Translations under genes and position numbers: made by a program
Part shown: one piece after another, positions 24,226 to 38,198 of the stretch
Numbering within the stretch: the first letter of the stretch is position 1
Layout: the number at the start of each line of letters is the position of its first letter
Notes under the pieces: model-generated
Seen by the model: the letters and a program-made list of their open reading frames with translations, nothing else
Told to the model about the DNA's origin: nothing
Databases searched by the model: none
From: Strongylocentrotus droebachiensis
Lineage: Eukaryota > Echinodermata > Echinoidea > Camarodonta > Strongylocentrotidae
NCBI GenBank assembly: GCA_035222895.1
Contig: JAVYIG010000040.1
Location: 682,001 to 746,000, forward strand
Direction: 5' to 3'
Length of the DNA stretch: 64,000 bases

Positions 24226-27200
24226 ATCTCTCTCATTAAGTTTCATACTATTTTCATTTTCATAATTCCAACATCTCTTTGAACTTATATTCCTGTCACT
24301 GTCTTTCTTCTTTCTCTCTTTTTGGTTTCTTAGTTGCCCCCTCCCTTACCCCCTCCTCTCAAGTCTCTTCCCAAAATTGTATGGCAAGAACCAGAAGGGC
24401 ACAACTCTTCGTTAAAGAATAGGAGTAAGACCCTTCTGGCTCTTTGCAGATGATACGTTCCAAGCCATTACCTCATTTGCATCTCCATCTTGCTGTGACT
24501 GTTCTCTCTTTAGAGTGGCTCTTTTGAACGCTGCCTCCTTCCTAGCGAGCTCTAGTAATCGCTTAGCTCGCTCCTTTAAATCATCCTCTTTGGACTATAA
24601 AATGTACAAGCAAGACAAGAAGTGCAATGGAAACATCAGCCAACACATCATCTGTTGAGAACCAGAAGGGGGTTAACTCAACGTCAAGGGGGATGAGTTA
24701 GCGCCCCTCTGGCTCTCAGCAGATAATGGGTATACAGGGCAAGAGAAAAATCAAAGGTGAGCTTTGCAAACTGGTAACTATTTGCAAACCTGTACTCCGG
24801 AAAGAAAGAGAGAGACGATATATGGTAAATGTTGTCTTACATGTACCAACGGGAACCTGTAATTAATTATAATCGTCATTCAAGTCTTAATCGCTAGAAA
24901 AGGACATTTATAACAGCACAAAACTAGCTAACATCGATCAAACATTACAAACTAATCAACGTTCTAAAAGTTCAGAGAATTTCATGAATTCTAATTCATA
25001 TATATGGTCAAACATAACAAACTATTTAACATCATAGAGCAGAGTCTCAAAGATCACATGATCGAACATACAGTACTTAACATTCTAATATTCACACAGC
25101 AAATCAGGAAATCTAATTGATATACTTGGTGCACTAGGAGTTTAATTGAACATAGCCGGCCTACCTTTTGTGGCGCTTCCCCATCCCCTTTTGCATCTTT
25201 CTTGGCCATAACAGATGCTCTGAACCAGACCTGGTCTCCAGCTGCTCCTATAGGGCTTCCAACCTTTCTCCCGTTCTCTGCAGGAGTGTCTGTAGGAGTC
25301 CTATTCTTATCCGAATCCACCACCCCATTGGATTCCGGCTCTTTATCTCTCGATTTCTGTTTGGTGAGTCTCCTCTCCACCTTGCTGCCTGCACTCTGCA
25401 GCTTGTCCGATAGCCCGTGGCTATTGCTGTCTGAGTTCTTCATGTTCATGGTGTCCACCCCCTCCACCGTGTCCTCCCCACCCTCTGGGGAAGTCTTCCT
25501 GCTTATGGGTCCTGATTTAGTTGGTGAGCCAGGGCTCTTTGGTACACTACTAACCCCATTTGAAACAACCTCTTCCCCGTTCTCTGTCCTCTCTCCGTTC
25601 GCCACGACCCTGTCGTCATGGATGACGTTGGTTTCCTGCGCAAACACATCTTCTGGCATGGACTTGTCTGACGAGTAATTTCCAACAATGTACGTGCTCT
25701 TTTTCGTCGTATTACCGATCCTCTTGACTTCCAGTTCGTGGCCGGTGAAGTGCGCCCTCAGTTGAAAGAGATAGGTCATGACGGCGAGTTTGTCCGGTAC
25801 GGCCAGAAGGACCATGTCTTGAGGGTCCAGAAGTCTTGGAATGCCACAGGCAGCAGCGGCATCAAAAGCCTGCAGAATTTTAAAGTTTTATCAAATTATT
25901 TAGGATAACTACATTTAGTGTAGCAAGATTGATCATTCTGGGAATCAATTCAATTTTTTAAAACTGATTGAACTTTGCATAAAATTACAGGGGCATTTAC
26001 GTATTTTAAACAACGAGAAAATTAATTTAACCTTGAGGTATTTCATCCTGTACAGGTCAGTTGCATAAACCAGCTACCGGTATTCTTTGCTTTCATTTAC
26101 ATGCACTATATAAAGATATATTTAAGGGAGTTGATACAAAAACAATGAAACCTTATAATAGTTGCATCTCCTAATTATTCAAAAATCCAATTCCAAGGTG
26201 TTGATAATATAAAATTTAGACTTAGGTACATTAAACCCATTAAATCTAAAGCATACATGGATTCATAAAAGCATGATCTACAGGTACATGCATCTTACTG
26301 GAGCAAATAAACCCCATAGAGTCACTTATTGATCTATATAGCTTTACCACCTTATTTCTCAAATTTACACAAGTTTAACAAAGTGTAACCAGGAAAAGTA
26401 TTTTCTTATTCTCTATGTCATTAATACTAAATATTACATATTACACAAAATATGCATTTTTTTCATTGTTTTACAGAAGATTTCTAATTTTAGTTATAAT
26501 ATTTTTTATAATAAATGATAACCAAGTTTGATGATACAAAAGGCTTGAAGTGACAAGCTACAATGAATAGACATTAGGCAGTGAACTGCAAAATAACACA
26601 TGGGAGAGGAAATGTTATTGTTCAGTGCTTCAAGCACCAACTCCACATTGTTATAAAGCATAAAATAATATTTCAGAGGCAAGAAAGAATAACAACTTTA
26701 ATGGAAAGGGAATTTCTAGGACATCAAACACCACAGCTCCAGTGTTTATAATGTCAGAGTTGAACTGCACCTAGGCCCTAAAACCGCACACGCAATATTA
26801 CGCTGCTTCAATAAAACTTGACTTGAGAAAACAAACCTTCTTGTTGTTCCCCTTTATATCATGCGGTGACAGTGATGAAAACTCTCTGCAAGAGGACAGG
26901 CGGAAAAAGGGAATAGGGGAGAGAGACGGAGGAAAAAACAAGAACGGTTAAATATCAATTAATTTTGGTAAATCTTGCAAACACCCTACTGAGCTGTATT
27001 CTTTGTTAATGTCGGAGCACGCCCCCGGCGCCTCCTACCTCTTTGGCAGCTGGGTGGAACACACAAAGTGCAAGTGTTATTCCACCAGCCGCAGTCAATA
27101 CCAACTCATCAGCAAAATCATTTTTGGGGAGGGATCATCTTTCACGCCCCCCTGGCGCTGGCTCGGCGCTGCTGACTTCCCAAGCTCGGCTAGCTGCAGC

Positions 27201-27819
27201 GACTCCGCGCTCTGTCGTCTCCGCTTTGCCTTTTCAGCAGGAGGATACAATTCAGTGGCATTACGCCATCTCGGTCAGCGTAACCGGATAGGGGGAGTTC
27301 CCCTGAGCTATTAGTTCGGTTAAAAGGACCTCATTAAGTAGCTCATCACATCACAATCATGGTACTGGTGCCCTGACTTACAAGGCTATTTAGTTAGGAA
27401 TCAATCAGCGTCGTCATGTCTAGGTCCATGTACCTGCTATGTACCAGACATCCACTAAAGTTCACAGGATTTATTAATCGTCCAATGCAAAACAAAACAA
27501 TTTCCAATACTGCGGTCATACCAAATTCATTAAGAAACAGGGCACCATTACACAATGTTTCCTTAAATGGAATCTATGTCTTCAATAATGACATGTTACA
27601 TGTATGCATACACAACAAAGACAGGAGATAATAAATCTCGGATCAAAATGCTATATAACACATCAACATAAGAAACAGCAGATGACCTGTAATCTACTCC
27701 ATCAAATTTCTTTGTCATAGAGACAGGGTTAAGGCTGGGATACGATAAGGGTTAGGGATAGGTATGGTGTTTGGTCCAGGGTTGAAGTTGGATAGTTTTA
27801 GAATTGCTTCTGAAGCATG

Positions 27820-27863
<44 letters not shown>

Positions 27864-30800
27864 TCTCATTACGGGCATTTACGCTAAATTATAAGGGGAA
27901 TAAATAAAATGGAAATAATATCAGAAAATATTTCTAACAATCAAAAAGTTACTGGGAGTAAGTTCTAACAATGAATGCATAAAATGTATTTGAGGACTTC
28001 ATATACTAAAAGCTAAATAATCTGAAGTGGATTTTGTTCTGCTTTTACTGATTCATATAACAACAGTGCTGTGTAGTTGTAAACCTTACCTTTGCACATG
28101 CACAAAAGAAGACAAAATGCATTTCATGTAAAAATTAGTGAGTATGCATTAAAAAAGAAAAAAAACTGTTAATACCATTGTGCCAAGGTAAATTTACCAT
28201 TCAAGGAGCTCAACTGTCAGTTTCAGATTTTAACAATAGTTTCATACATAAATGTAGATGAAATCTTTAAACAATACTTATATCAGTGCGTATCAGGACA
28301 ATAAAAATACGAGGATAAAAAGTTGATCATGAATTTGCATACGATTCCCAGATTATAGAGTGACTTTAATATGAAACAGAACTCCCACTCACATTAAGTC
28401 TGTCCGATGCCGATGAATGATTGCACAGAAAGCTAGCCCGTTCCTCCACGAGGTTGTCAGGTTGGTGACCTTGACCCCACGGTAACCTTTGGTGACCTCT
28501 TGACACCAGAGCAAGAGCTGCTGGCTGGGTGCATTCTTGTTCAACTTTAAAGGGCTACCGCTCTCTTTGCCTGTTCTGGAGCGTCGGCTGGGACTGGCTG
28601 GGATCTGTGTGTGTGGGAAACATTTACAGATACCCTATGAATTTTCTTATCTTTTATCTTATCTTTAATTTGATAATTTATTTATACCTTGTCTTTAAGA
28701 ATTATATTTAATAATCTTATCTAGTAAAACTGGATGTTCAGAATATGGATAAAAATCAAATTAAACCAATAAAAACCAAATAAAACCAATAGAATCTTGA
28801 ATTGGTCATGTCACATATCTACACACTGTCAAAAAAGTATTTAAAAAAGAAAACACCAAAACACCAAAAATAAAATAGAATCAATTCAAATAAAATCAAA
28901 TAAATTTCAATAAAATCAAATCAGAGCAAAGCAATCAATATTCAATGAATATGTTGACATCTGCACTGTTATGTACCCAATTTTTGTAATTTTGTAAAAT
29001 AATGAGTAATGGTATCTTATTGTTTATTAAAAAGAAGAGAAAAAACAGAATAATGATAAATATGTGGTCTATATGAAACAAAGTATATAGAGTTAGTAAA
29101 TTAGGTATGATATTTACAGTTATTTGGGAATATGTATAACAGAAGGAATTTAACAATATATAACAATATACAAGTACAACAATAAAGAGCTTTCAAAGTT
29201 CACATCATGCATTTATCACTTAAACTGAAAGATCATATTCTACTAATTCAGTTTAATAAACCCAACTGGGTCGAAGATCATGATTAAAAAAACGAAGACT
29301 TAGACCTCAAACTTATTTCCTAATGTTAAACCTAATTTTTAAACATACATGTAGTTGATGACGGGCCAAGGTCTTAGGCAGTAGCTTAAACAAAATTTGA
29401 GAATGAAGAAAACAATTATTTCTTACACTCAAGGGACTTTTAATATTATCAGCAAAAAAGGTGAAAGTGGTTGCCTAATGCATATCATAATGTTTCAGGT
29501 TAATTCACTGCCATAGAGAGAGGAATTCAGAATACATTCCATTGTATTCTAAAAGCGTTCTGTACGGGCAGTTGCATAAGATATGGTAAATTTACCTACA
29601 AATTTCACCTGTTTTAGAGAGAATGTTTGTATCCAGTTGTCGATTTTTTCAATTAATTTCCCATCCTAAAAATTTGAGTCCGTACATCACCATATAAACT
29701 AATATATAGTAACATTTGCTCATCATTCTACATACGTGCAGGGAAAGGAAATTAAAACACTGAAAATTGTAAATGTGTTTGTAATAAATGTGAATCAAGA
29801 TAAATTAGTCACAAGAATGATGCTGAGATTACCCATATCAGTTACAGAAAAACTTCCAATAGGATGCAAAGTGAGATGTGTGATAATAAGATGATCATAT
29901 TTATAATTGTATCAAAAATATATATCATAGATACCACGTGCAAACAAGACACATAACACAACATGCAAATATATAGAAAATAACTGATTTTGATAGGAAT
30001 TGATGCAAAATCAATGAGAAAGTGATGGGTAAAAACAAAAAAGGAGAAACCTCCAGACAAAATCTACAAGTGGAGGACATAATCAACGAAAATGAAACTC
30101 TAAAAGTGTGCAGACAACCAAGAACAATGAAGATTAGGTGGGCACTCCCATGCACATGCTAGCTGTCCGTCTATGTGCAAGTATGTTACCCAAGATCTGG
30201 GGCTGGGGGTCGGTTTCTCCCTGACTTCTTCTTCTCCGTCTCCTTCCATCGGAATGGGGGACTGTCTGGGGGCTGCCACAACAGAAGATGCAGCTGAGTG
30301 GGTGGGGGACGGAGATCGGCTACTTACAGGTTCTGCAGTTGCCGCGGCAGCCCATCCGCCATCTTTCTTGGGGGGCTGCGGAGAGGAGGGGGACGAGTTG
30401 GTACCGCCGCCGGCTGGAGGTTGAGGTGCTTTTCGTTTTCGCTGCTTCTTGTCTGCACTGCTGGGAGAATGCCATCAAGAAAATAGAAGTGAAGGATGTA
30501 TGAAATTCTATACATGAATATGTTTTAAAACATGAGAGTTCTTAGAAAAGTATGAATACAAGTCTTGAAAGTTACCCTCCAAATGTTTTGGGTCATCTGC
30601 TTGTGAGAGCAACAACATTTACACACATTTTTTCACCTAGAGTTAACAATCTTCTGGCTTTCACCTCAGACAACTTTATGGGGATTATTTACATTCCAGG
30701 AAAGAACTTTCTTTAATTCTATTCTATTCTAATTCTAATGTAGGTTCTAAAAAAATATCACATTGGTTAAGAGGAAACTTTTGAAGGTCATCTTTGTTTA

Positions 30801-33800
30801 TAACCATTTTTAACACTGTAACAGTGTCAAATTTCACCTCAGAATGTTTAAAAATAAATTATTATTCTAATGAAAACATGGACAAATTTTTTCCTATGGG
30901 TTATGATTACTCTTTACCATTAAAAAAAAATTATGGAAGAAATGAATCGTGTAACTCACTCGTCAAAGTCTGCTGCATCAGATATCATATAAGGCATTCC
31001 AAAATCACAAGATGCTACAGGTGTACTAGGGGTTAAGGAAACAGTTGGTGTGGTAGAATCAGACGAGGGCGATATATCATCCCTTTCTCTCAGCTCCTGC
31101 TGGTAGTTTGCTCCTCCATCGTACTCAAAGTCGTCCAGACCCTCCCCGCCGGGCTCGTAGGAGTCTTCCAGGGCGTCAGCCGAGTCGCTGTTGAAAGAGG
31201 CATCTAGGCGTGTCGGCCGGCCACGGGAATCACATTTTAGGAATGGATCGCCTGAATTGAGTGAAGAAAAATAGAAAATATTTTGTATTAATGATATAAG
31301 CTATCTATTTACTAAGAACAGGACAAAGTGACAAACAGTACTTTTTTTGGTAAAATTTCTTATTTTCTTCATATATAAAAGTAGTTTCATGCTTAAAAGA
31401 TAATGAAAATCTTACATATAAATGGAATGGTTTATGTGTATGAAAGAGCCCACCAAAAGAAAAAAATAATGTTCACAACTTGAAAAAAAAGAGGGAATTG
31501 TCCTTTAGAAAATTGCAGTATACAGATCAATTTTATAATATTCTACATGTATCTCTCTTTTCTTTTAAAAGGTATGAAATATTCGCCTTTCCTTTCATAT
31601 TGTTATCTTTGATTAATATCAATCTTCTAGATGTAAATTTTCTGAAAAATATTTAATTTGTTTATAGACCCGTTTATTTAGCCAGCCATCGATCCATCTG
31701 TTCATCCTTCATTCATATACCAATAAATCCATCTTCATGCATCTTTACAACCCCTCATCAATTCACTCATGTACTTATCTACCAATCGATCCATCCATTT
31801 TCATATCCGCTCATCAATTCACCCATCCACAAATCAATCTACTTATCATTATTTTTCTACAAACTGAACAACCCTCAAGGACCCCTTCATCACTCCACCT
31901 CCCCAAGCAAATTCATTTCCATCTATGTATCAGAATTCCTCTCCAGCCTTGGATGTATCTAGCCCATGTTTTCATACCCCTCCAAGAGTGAGCTGTACTT
32001 TTGCCCACTTGTTTTTCACCCCCTGACCGAAACCTGAGCTCCTGAGACCCGGTTCTTGGGGTAGGTAGGAGGTGCATTTCACCCTGGTGCTAGTGTTTCA
32101 CCGCTTAGTGGTGTTTGTGTGGCTAGGTGGTGTAAGGTGAAGACCGGCATGAAATATTGCACTCTCAGGCAACTTTTCTTTTTGATTCCTTTCAAATTAC
32201 AGTAAGGACACAATATAAGTGAAGGACTTATCACCAAAAGGGGAGGGACTAGGACGTTACCATGAAGAAAAAAAAAAAGGATCTAACATTTATTAAAAGA
32301 TATAAAAATATAGTATTTTAACATCATATGACAACAAATGGAGAATGTGATTGAAAAAAATTAGAGAAAGAATTGGAAAAATAAGGGGGGCACTGACTTT
32401 GATAGCAACACTATACAAGTAGGTAAAAGGTATTTGATCCTCCTAGCACTCTTAAAGGAGTATGTGAAATACATCTTTAAGTAGCACTTGACACAATTGT
32501 ATGAGCAAGTTGCAAAAGAGAGAGAGAGAAAGTGCACCTTTTGGAAACTTTTTCTTAAAATACCTTTCATCTCTATTCTACTTTAATAGCACTAGGGTTC
32601 ATCGTACTTCAAAGCACTGCTTTCATTGCAACTCAACTGGCAAGAGTCCTACAATCTATTTCCATCTATAAATCCTAACTCCTAGATCTGCTATTATTGT
32701 ACACAAATGTACAACGCACATCATAATTGAAACATCATTTCAACTTTGTAAAAACTGATAATTATTTTTAAAGCAGGTGTGATAGAGAGATATCATCTGT
32801 TTCAAACTAGAATGGTGTTAACTCTGTCAAAATGATATCATTTAATGCCCTTCTGGCTCCAAAACAATGATATATTTGAGCCTACACATACAGTGCATAG
32901 TTGTACAAATAGAGCAATAAAATAAAAATGGCGTCAGCCAAACCTTGTGTAAATGTATGTACTGGATAATATAAACTGGAGAAGAAAAAAGCCTTGTTAG
33001 ACAAATCTTTTTGGCTCACCAACTTCAACACTTTAAAACATAATTCCTTGGTTTAATCCCTTTAAATTTGTAGAACTCAAGATTTCCTGTCAGTAAATAA
33101 TATGACCCCTTTTTCAAAACAAATTGAATAAATCTATATTTTAACCAAATGATCACTAAGCCCTTCATAAATTGGTATGCGGTGAAATGGATAAATATTG
33201 GTGAGGCTTAATTCCAGCAATTCATTTCCCAAACATTCAACTTAGTCTGGAGAAATTCTAGTATTTGGTCACTTCACATCAGAAATATATTTACAAAAGA
33301 AAAAAAGTGCAAAGGAAAAACACAAAATTCCAAGTGATTTGAAAATATATTCTTCACCAGGATCATTCAATTGAATATATTTTGAAGAGCAGCTTTTTGT
33401 TGTAAAACTTGAAGGCAGAAAAAGGAGGGGAAATTCATAATGATTAGCACAGCTTAATTATGTTCTTTCAACCCATTTCATTACGGAGCATTTTTTTTTT
33501 TCTTCCAGAGGAGGGATTAGCATAAAGAAGAAACAATCAATTTCAACTTTCTTTATTTTACCACCGGTTCCCAGCTTTAAAATTCTGCATCTGTCTATCT
33601 CTTTCTTCATTTAAAATAATGGGGAAGGTATTATCTCACTGATTTCCATGGTTTTCCATTTTTACCAAAACTTTAAGAAGCAGGTGACAAGAGGATAAGA
33701 GACCCGGGTGGAAGATGTTAGGACCCCCTTTTTTACCCTGGAGGGAGAAAAAGATTATGATTTAATGACCAAGAGGGATCAGGGTCGATAATGCACTAAA

Positions 33801-36800
33801 TCTGAAAATAATCAATTTGGGTACACACAAGACATAGCGGGCCAAAGAATAAAACCCACAGTGTTACAACTGCCTGGAGCTTTGCATGTCATGGTAGTTT
33901 CTTTCCCCTTTCTTATTTTAGGGGGGCAAGAAAGAGAATCAAAGGAGGGAAAGAATGAAGAAGATGACAGAAAGTGTTGCAAGGAGGAGGGGAGGGGGGG
34001 GGGGGTGCTAAAAGCTTACAATTATTTAAAAAAAGGGAACTGCAAAGTTTCAATCAAAGCCTTTCAAGATGAATCACACAATAGGATCTAGTTCGCAGCA
34101 GCCTTAGAGCAATAACCCTGCAGGGTAATGTGGGGCGCAAAGCCGCTTTAGGAGTGGGGATCATCTATTGTAATGGTCACTCTATGGTCACTACAATCAC
34201 CAAACTCAAGTCAAGAGACAAAGAACACGATCTGACACATTGTAAGCTTTGTCCGCTCAGTTGTAACTCTACTTGAGAAAGTAAAGAGGTAAAAAAAAAA
34301 ATGGTTCTGATGAAGAAGAAAAAAGAGAGATGAGGTGAAGAAAAAAAAAAAGCTGGAGATAAATGATGAGGCCAACGCCTCCCTGTCTTTTGATTTGACG
34401 TCTATTCAGAAGTTGTTGGATTGTATAGGAAGACCCTATAACAATAAGACAGAGCTAGGGATGATTACATAATGCTTCTCACACCATTGTATGCTCCTGA
34501 CTAAATCTCTCCTATTCAATTTCCTACCATCACCCCCTTTTTTCTCTATTTTCATCTTTCGACTCTACAAACTAATTTTACTCCTTCTTTTCCCTCTCTC
34601 AGAACACCCCCCCCCCCTCCCCTCCAAAGAAAAAAAAAGAGGGAAAAGTACATTGAAGGGTGAAAGACAAATCTACTAGGCCAGAGTATAGGCAAGAGTA
34701 TGAGGAAATATAAGCATGAGATGGAGAGAGAAAAATAGAGGGGGTATGGAGAGTAATAGTTTTGTTAAAAATGATGAAAAGAATGAGAGAAATAAGAAGA
34801 AAAACAGTTGAAGGGAAAAGAGAGGGAAAGTGACAACAAGAAATAGTTTTACAGAGTTTGATAAGTGGACTGTAAAGCAGAAAGAATGGTAGAGCTACAA
34901 ATTGAAAGAGAGAGGGTGACATAGAAAGAGAGAGAGAAAGAGAGAGAGAGAATGAGAGAGAGAAGTAAAGGGAGAGAAAGAAAGAGAGAGAGAGGGAGAA
35001 TGGGATGACAAGAGCAATGAAGCATACTTCCTAAGTATGAAGAATTACAGGGACATGAATTCATCTGATCAAATCCTCTTACCCTTCTATCAAATCAAAC
35101 TAAATAAATAGCTGTGACAAGTAGACCAACTGTCTGTTACAACACTAACTGACACCCCAACTAACTTCATTTGAACTTAAAAATTACATGAAAATACAGT
35201 AAATGTCAGCAAATCCTTATAAATGGACATGGAATTATACACATCAATTATGTTACAAGAAAATGCTTTGTCCCTACACAATACCATTCTTTTTTTTTGT
35301 TGTAACATGCCTTAGAATTTCAGGATTTGGAGATATGGAATACAAACATAAGCAGATCAGAGCAAATTCTTTATCTATTCAGGAATGCTCAAATTAAAGT
35401 GTCATTTATCAACAAACCCTGAATTTACATCCTACATAAGTAGATCCCTAAATATTGATCAGGCACTGACAAGAAATAAATTTGATCAAATCTAAATGTT
35501 GGTCAAGGTTACCTATTCTGGATAAAATGTAATGTTCTCTAGTTGGGATAATCTCTCCCACCTCCCCCCCCCCAAAAAAAAAAGAAGAAGCTACAACAGG
35601 ACAATATTATTTAAGCTTATAGGTCCGGCCAGAAAAAGCATTTTGCTCATTATTTTCTCCATTTGGTAATTTTCCCTTTTTTTCTTATTATGAGATTTAC
35701 CAATAAAATATAACCTTTGTTTGGAAGTTCAAAAGACATTGCTTTATGCAAGATATCTATAATAAAGGGATTTGACCACAACACTAGAAATCATTTGTGA
35801 TAGGAGAATCTTAAAATGCATGTTTATAACAATGTGCTGTTAGAAGATATATCCTGCCTTAGAGGTGTATTAAAAAAAATTGAAGAAAAAAAGAATAGAC
35901 ATAATGCAACCCTTTCAACACTGTCTTAAAATTCATTTTATAATCCAAACTTGATGAATATCCAGTAGGAACGTGAGAAATACACATCCACACAATAGGG
36001 GTATGAGCCACTTCTACTAAAGTCCTAGTTCTGTTTAATCAATATCAATTCAGACTGATTTTTCAGTCATGAATAACGTCTTCAAATTACACTAGTTCGA
36101 CTCGCCAAAATCACAAACAAATTGAATAAACCTTTATTCTTTTCAGATGACAGAACCTATCTTAAGAACCTATAGAGGGAAGCATCTAGTAATTGGCTGA
36201 AAATTGAATTACAGTAGATTAACTGAGAAGGTGAAAATTGGCAGTCAATCTTGTCACTATTTGCCACTTGCAAGAGGGACCCATCTCCCTAAAATGGGCA
36301 TTCAATGAGACAAATAGAAGAATCTATCGGCACAACAAAAAAGTATTGACTCAATCAAGAAAACATAGCTGCCCTGCCCCTCCGAATTAACACTGCTTAT
36401 TGAAATCTGCGAGACCCATTCGACTCATTAATAATTCATAAGGGCTTTGCAGCTGAGTGCTAAACAGCAGTAGGCACCGATTTGGGCTTTCATAAAAACA
36501 GATCAATATGGATTTCTGGGCGGCAGCCAGGCCTTGCCGCTGATGTGGAATCGGTTGAGAACAAAGCAAACCACTGACCAAGAAACAAACACTATTTCTA
36601 AGATAATTGTTGCAAATACAATGGCATCTTGGATAGTAGATAGCAAGACCTACTTGCAAGTGAAAAATAGAACTCTTATAAAATAAAGGTTTAGGATCAG
36701 AACACATTAACATATCTTGAAATAATTAAGGAATGTCAAAGGACCCTCTGTATAATTTTAAATCATAATACTTTTAACAACAAACTATTTTGCTGGATAT

Positions 36801-38137
36801 TCAGTTATTATTATTATTATACATTGTATGTAGGAACTATCAAGTTGGTATCTTTCTACAGACTTTTATTTTGGCTTTAATAAATGATCATGGAAAGATA
36901 GAAGGACAGATTGCCCCTGGAAATGGAAAACAGATGCACATGATTTGGGCTTTCATAAAACAGATCAATATAAACAACAGATGCACATGACATCGGAGAC
37001 ACACATGAAATGCTACTGAATATTTCAATTTTGTTCAGTGCTGAAATGCATGTAATGTTGTGGCCCGCATTACTAACATCATCTTTCCTGCAATAATACA
37101 CACCAATACCATCAACACCATAACTACACCACAATTGTTTACTTCCATCATCATCATCTGTATTATCACAATTACTGCCATCATCTTTCTTGCTATAATA
37201 CACACCAATATCCCCATCATCATAATCATCATCAACACACTACCAGTATGCCCATCGTCATCATTCCATGGGTGCCAGTTGATTTTACTCAATTAGTCCT
37301 GCTAGGTGTCCCAAACATGTCAGAGCCACATATCTGCTGACCAATATGGAGCCCGAAGAAAGCCTGAGAGGCCTGCATAAAGAGGTTCCAGGGCAAATAA
37401 ATCCTAAAAACTGGCACGTCTAGTATCTCTTTTGTCTCCATAGTCTTTTCACACTCAGGAACATCTATAGTACTATTTGATGTTCCTTCAATGTTTTAGC
37501 TAGATCCTCGAGTGTCACTGTATATTTGGTTACTATTAATATCCTCATCACAGCTATCATTACCACCAGCATCATCCTCATTCCGATCACCTCCACAACC
37601 ATCATCGATATCATCAGCACTACCACCATCATCACCACCACCATCAGCACTACCACCACCATCACCATCACTACAATCATCATCAACACCACCATCACCA
37701 CCACCATCACCACTACCACCATCACTACAATCACCATCCCCACCACCATCAGCACAACTTGTTACCTGTATACTCCTCCTCTTCCAGGGCATCTAAAGCA
37801 CTAAAAGGATCCTCTGTGTTGTGGTCCGGCCCCATGAAGGTGTACTGACTGGCCAATTCAGAGATCTTCTCCGAAGTGAGGATCTCGCGATCAAACTCAT
37901 CGTCCTCGTCGTCAAAGTCGTTGAGGTCGGCGATGTCCGGTTGGTGGAAACTCAGTATACTGGCAAGACTCTGCATATCATCATCACTGGGAGTGGGGGA
38001 GATGGAGAAAATGTTGAGATATTTAAAGGCAGGGTTCAATGCTGACATGGGTAGTGGGGAAACCTTTTGCAATTGGCAAATGGGCCATAGAATTATTAAA
38101 TCAAGAGAAATAGCAGCACCACCCCCCCTTTTTTTTA

Positions 38138-38198
<61 letters not shown>

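Larger units (their letters stand above)
22757..26836 (-). other. EHBP1: EHBP1 introns 10, 11 and 12
   Basis: Intron 10 (26836-25870) shows nothing beyond AT-rich sequence. Intron 11 (25164-24595) contains a palindromic repeat copy about 50 nt before the exon 12 acceptor. Intron 12 (24471-22757) opens with another palindromic copy 16 nt past the donor, then has a long C/T tract at 24090-24232 and AT-rich sequence with short GAT repeats near 22953. Confidence 0.75.
26886..30189 (-). other. EHBP1: EHBP1 introns 8 and 9
   Basis: Intron 8 (30189-28605) is AT-rich with imperfect A-rich short tandem motifs (ataaaaccaa, caaataaaat) at 28750-28930. Intron 9 (28392-26886) has a (CA)20 microsatellite at 27822-27861 and a GC-rich island at 27010-27310 of unknown meaning. 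Confidence 0.75.
31252..37765 (-). other. EHBP1: EHBP1 intron 6 (6.5 kb)
   Basis: Holds ACC/ATC trinucleotide-rich DNA at 37137-37260 and 37556-37752, a GA-rich tract 34905-35000, poly-C/poly-A runs near 34606 and 35563, and one palindromic repeat copy at 32789-32876. The duplicated phrase 'gggctttcataaaa' near 36485 and 36947 marks a small repeat. No coding exon recognised. Confidence 0.75.

Noticed and set aside
23977..24282. 101-codon plus-strand and 60-codon minus-strand frames
   Set aside because: Low-complexity translation of the poly-C and CT tract.
25202..25678. 158-codon plus-strand open frame opposite exon 11
   Set aside because: Antisense shadow of a long real exon whose minus-strand frame gives CH-domain sequence.
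37465..37804. Several 90-98 codon frames rich in T/I, S/P, V/M or D/G
   Set aside because: All arise from the CAC/CAT trinucleotide tract, open in several frames at once.
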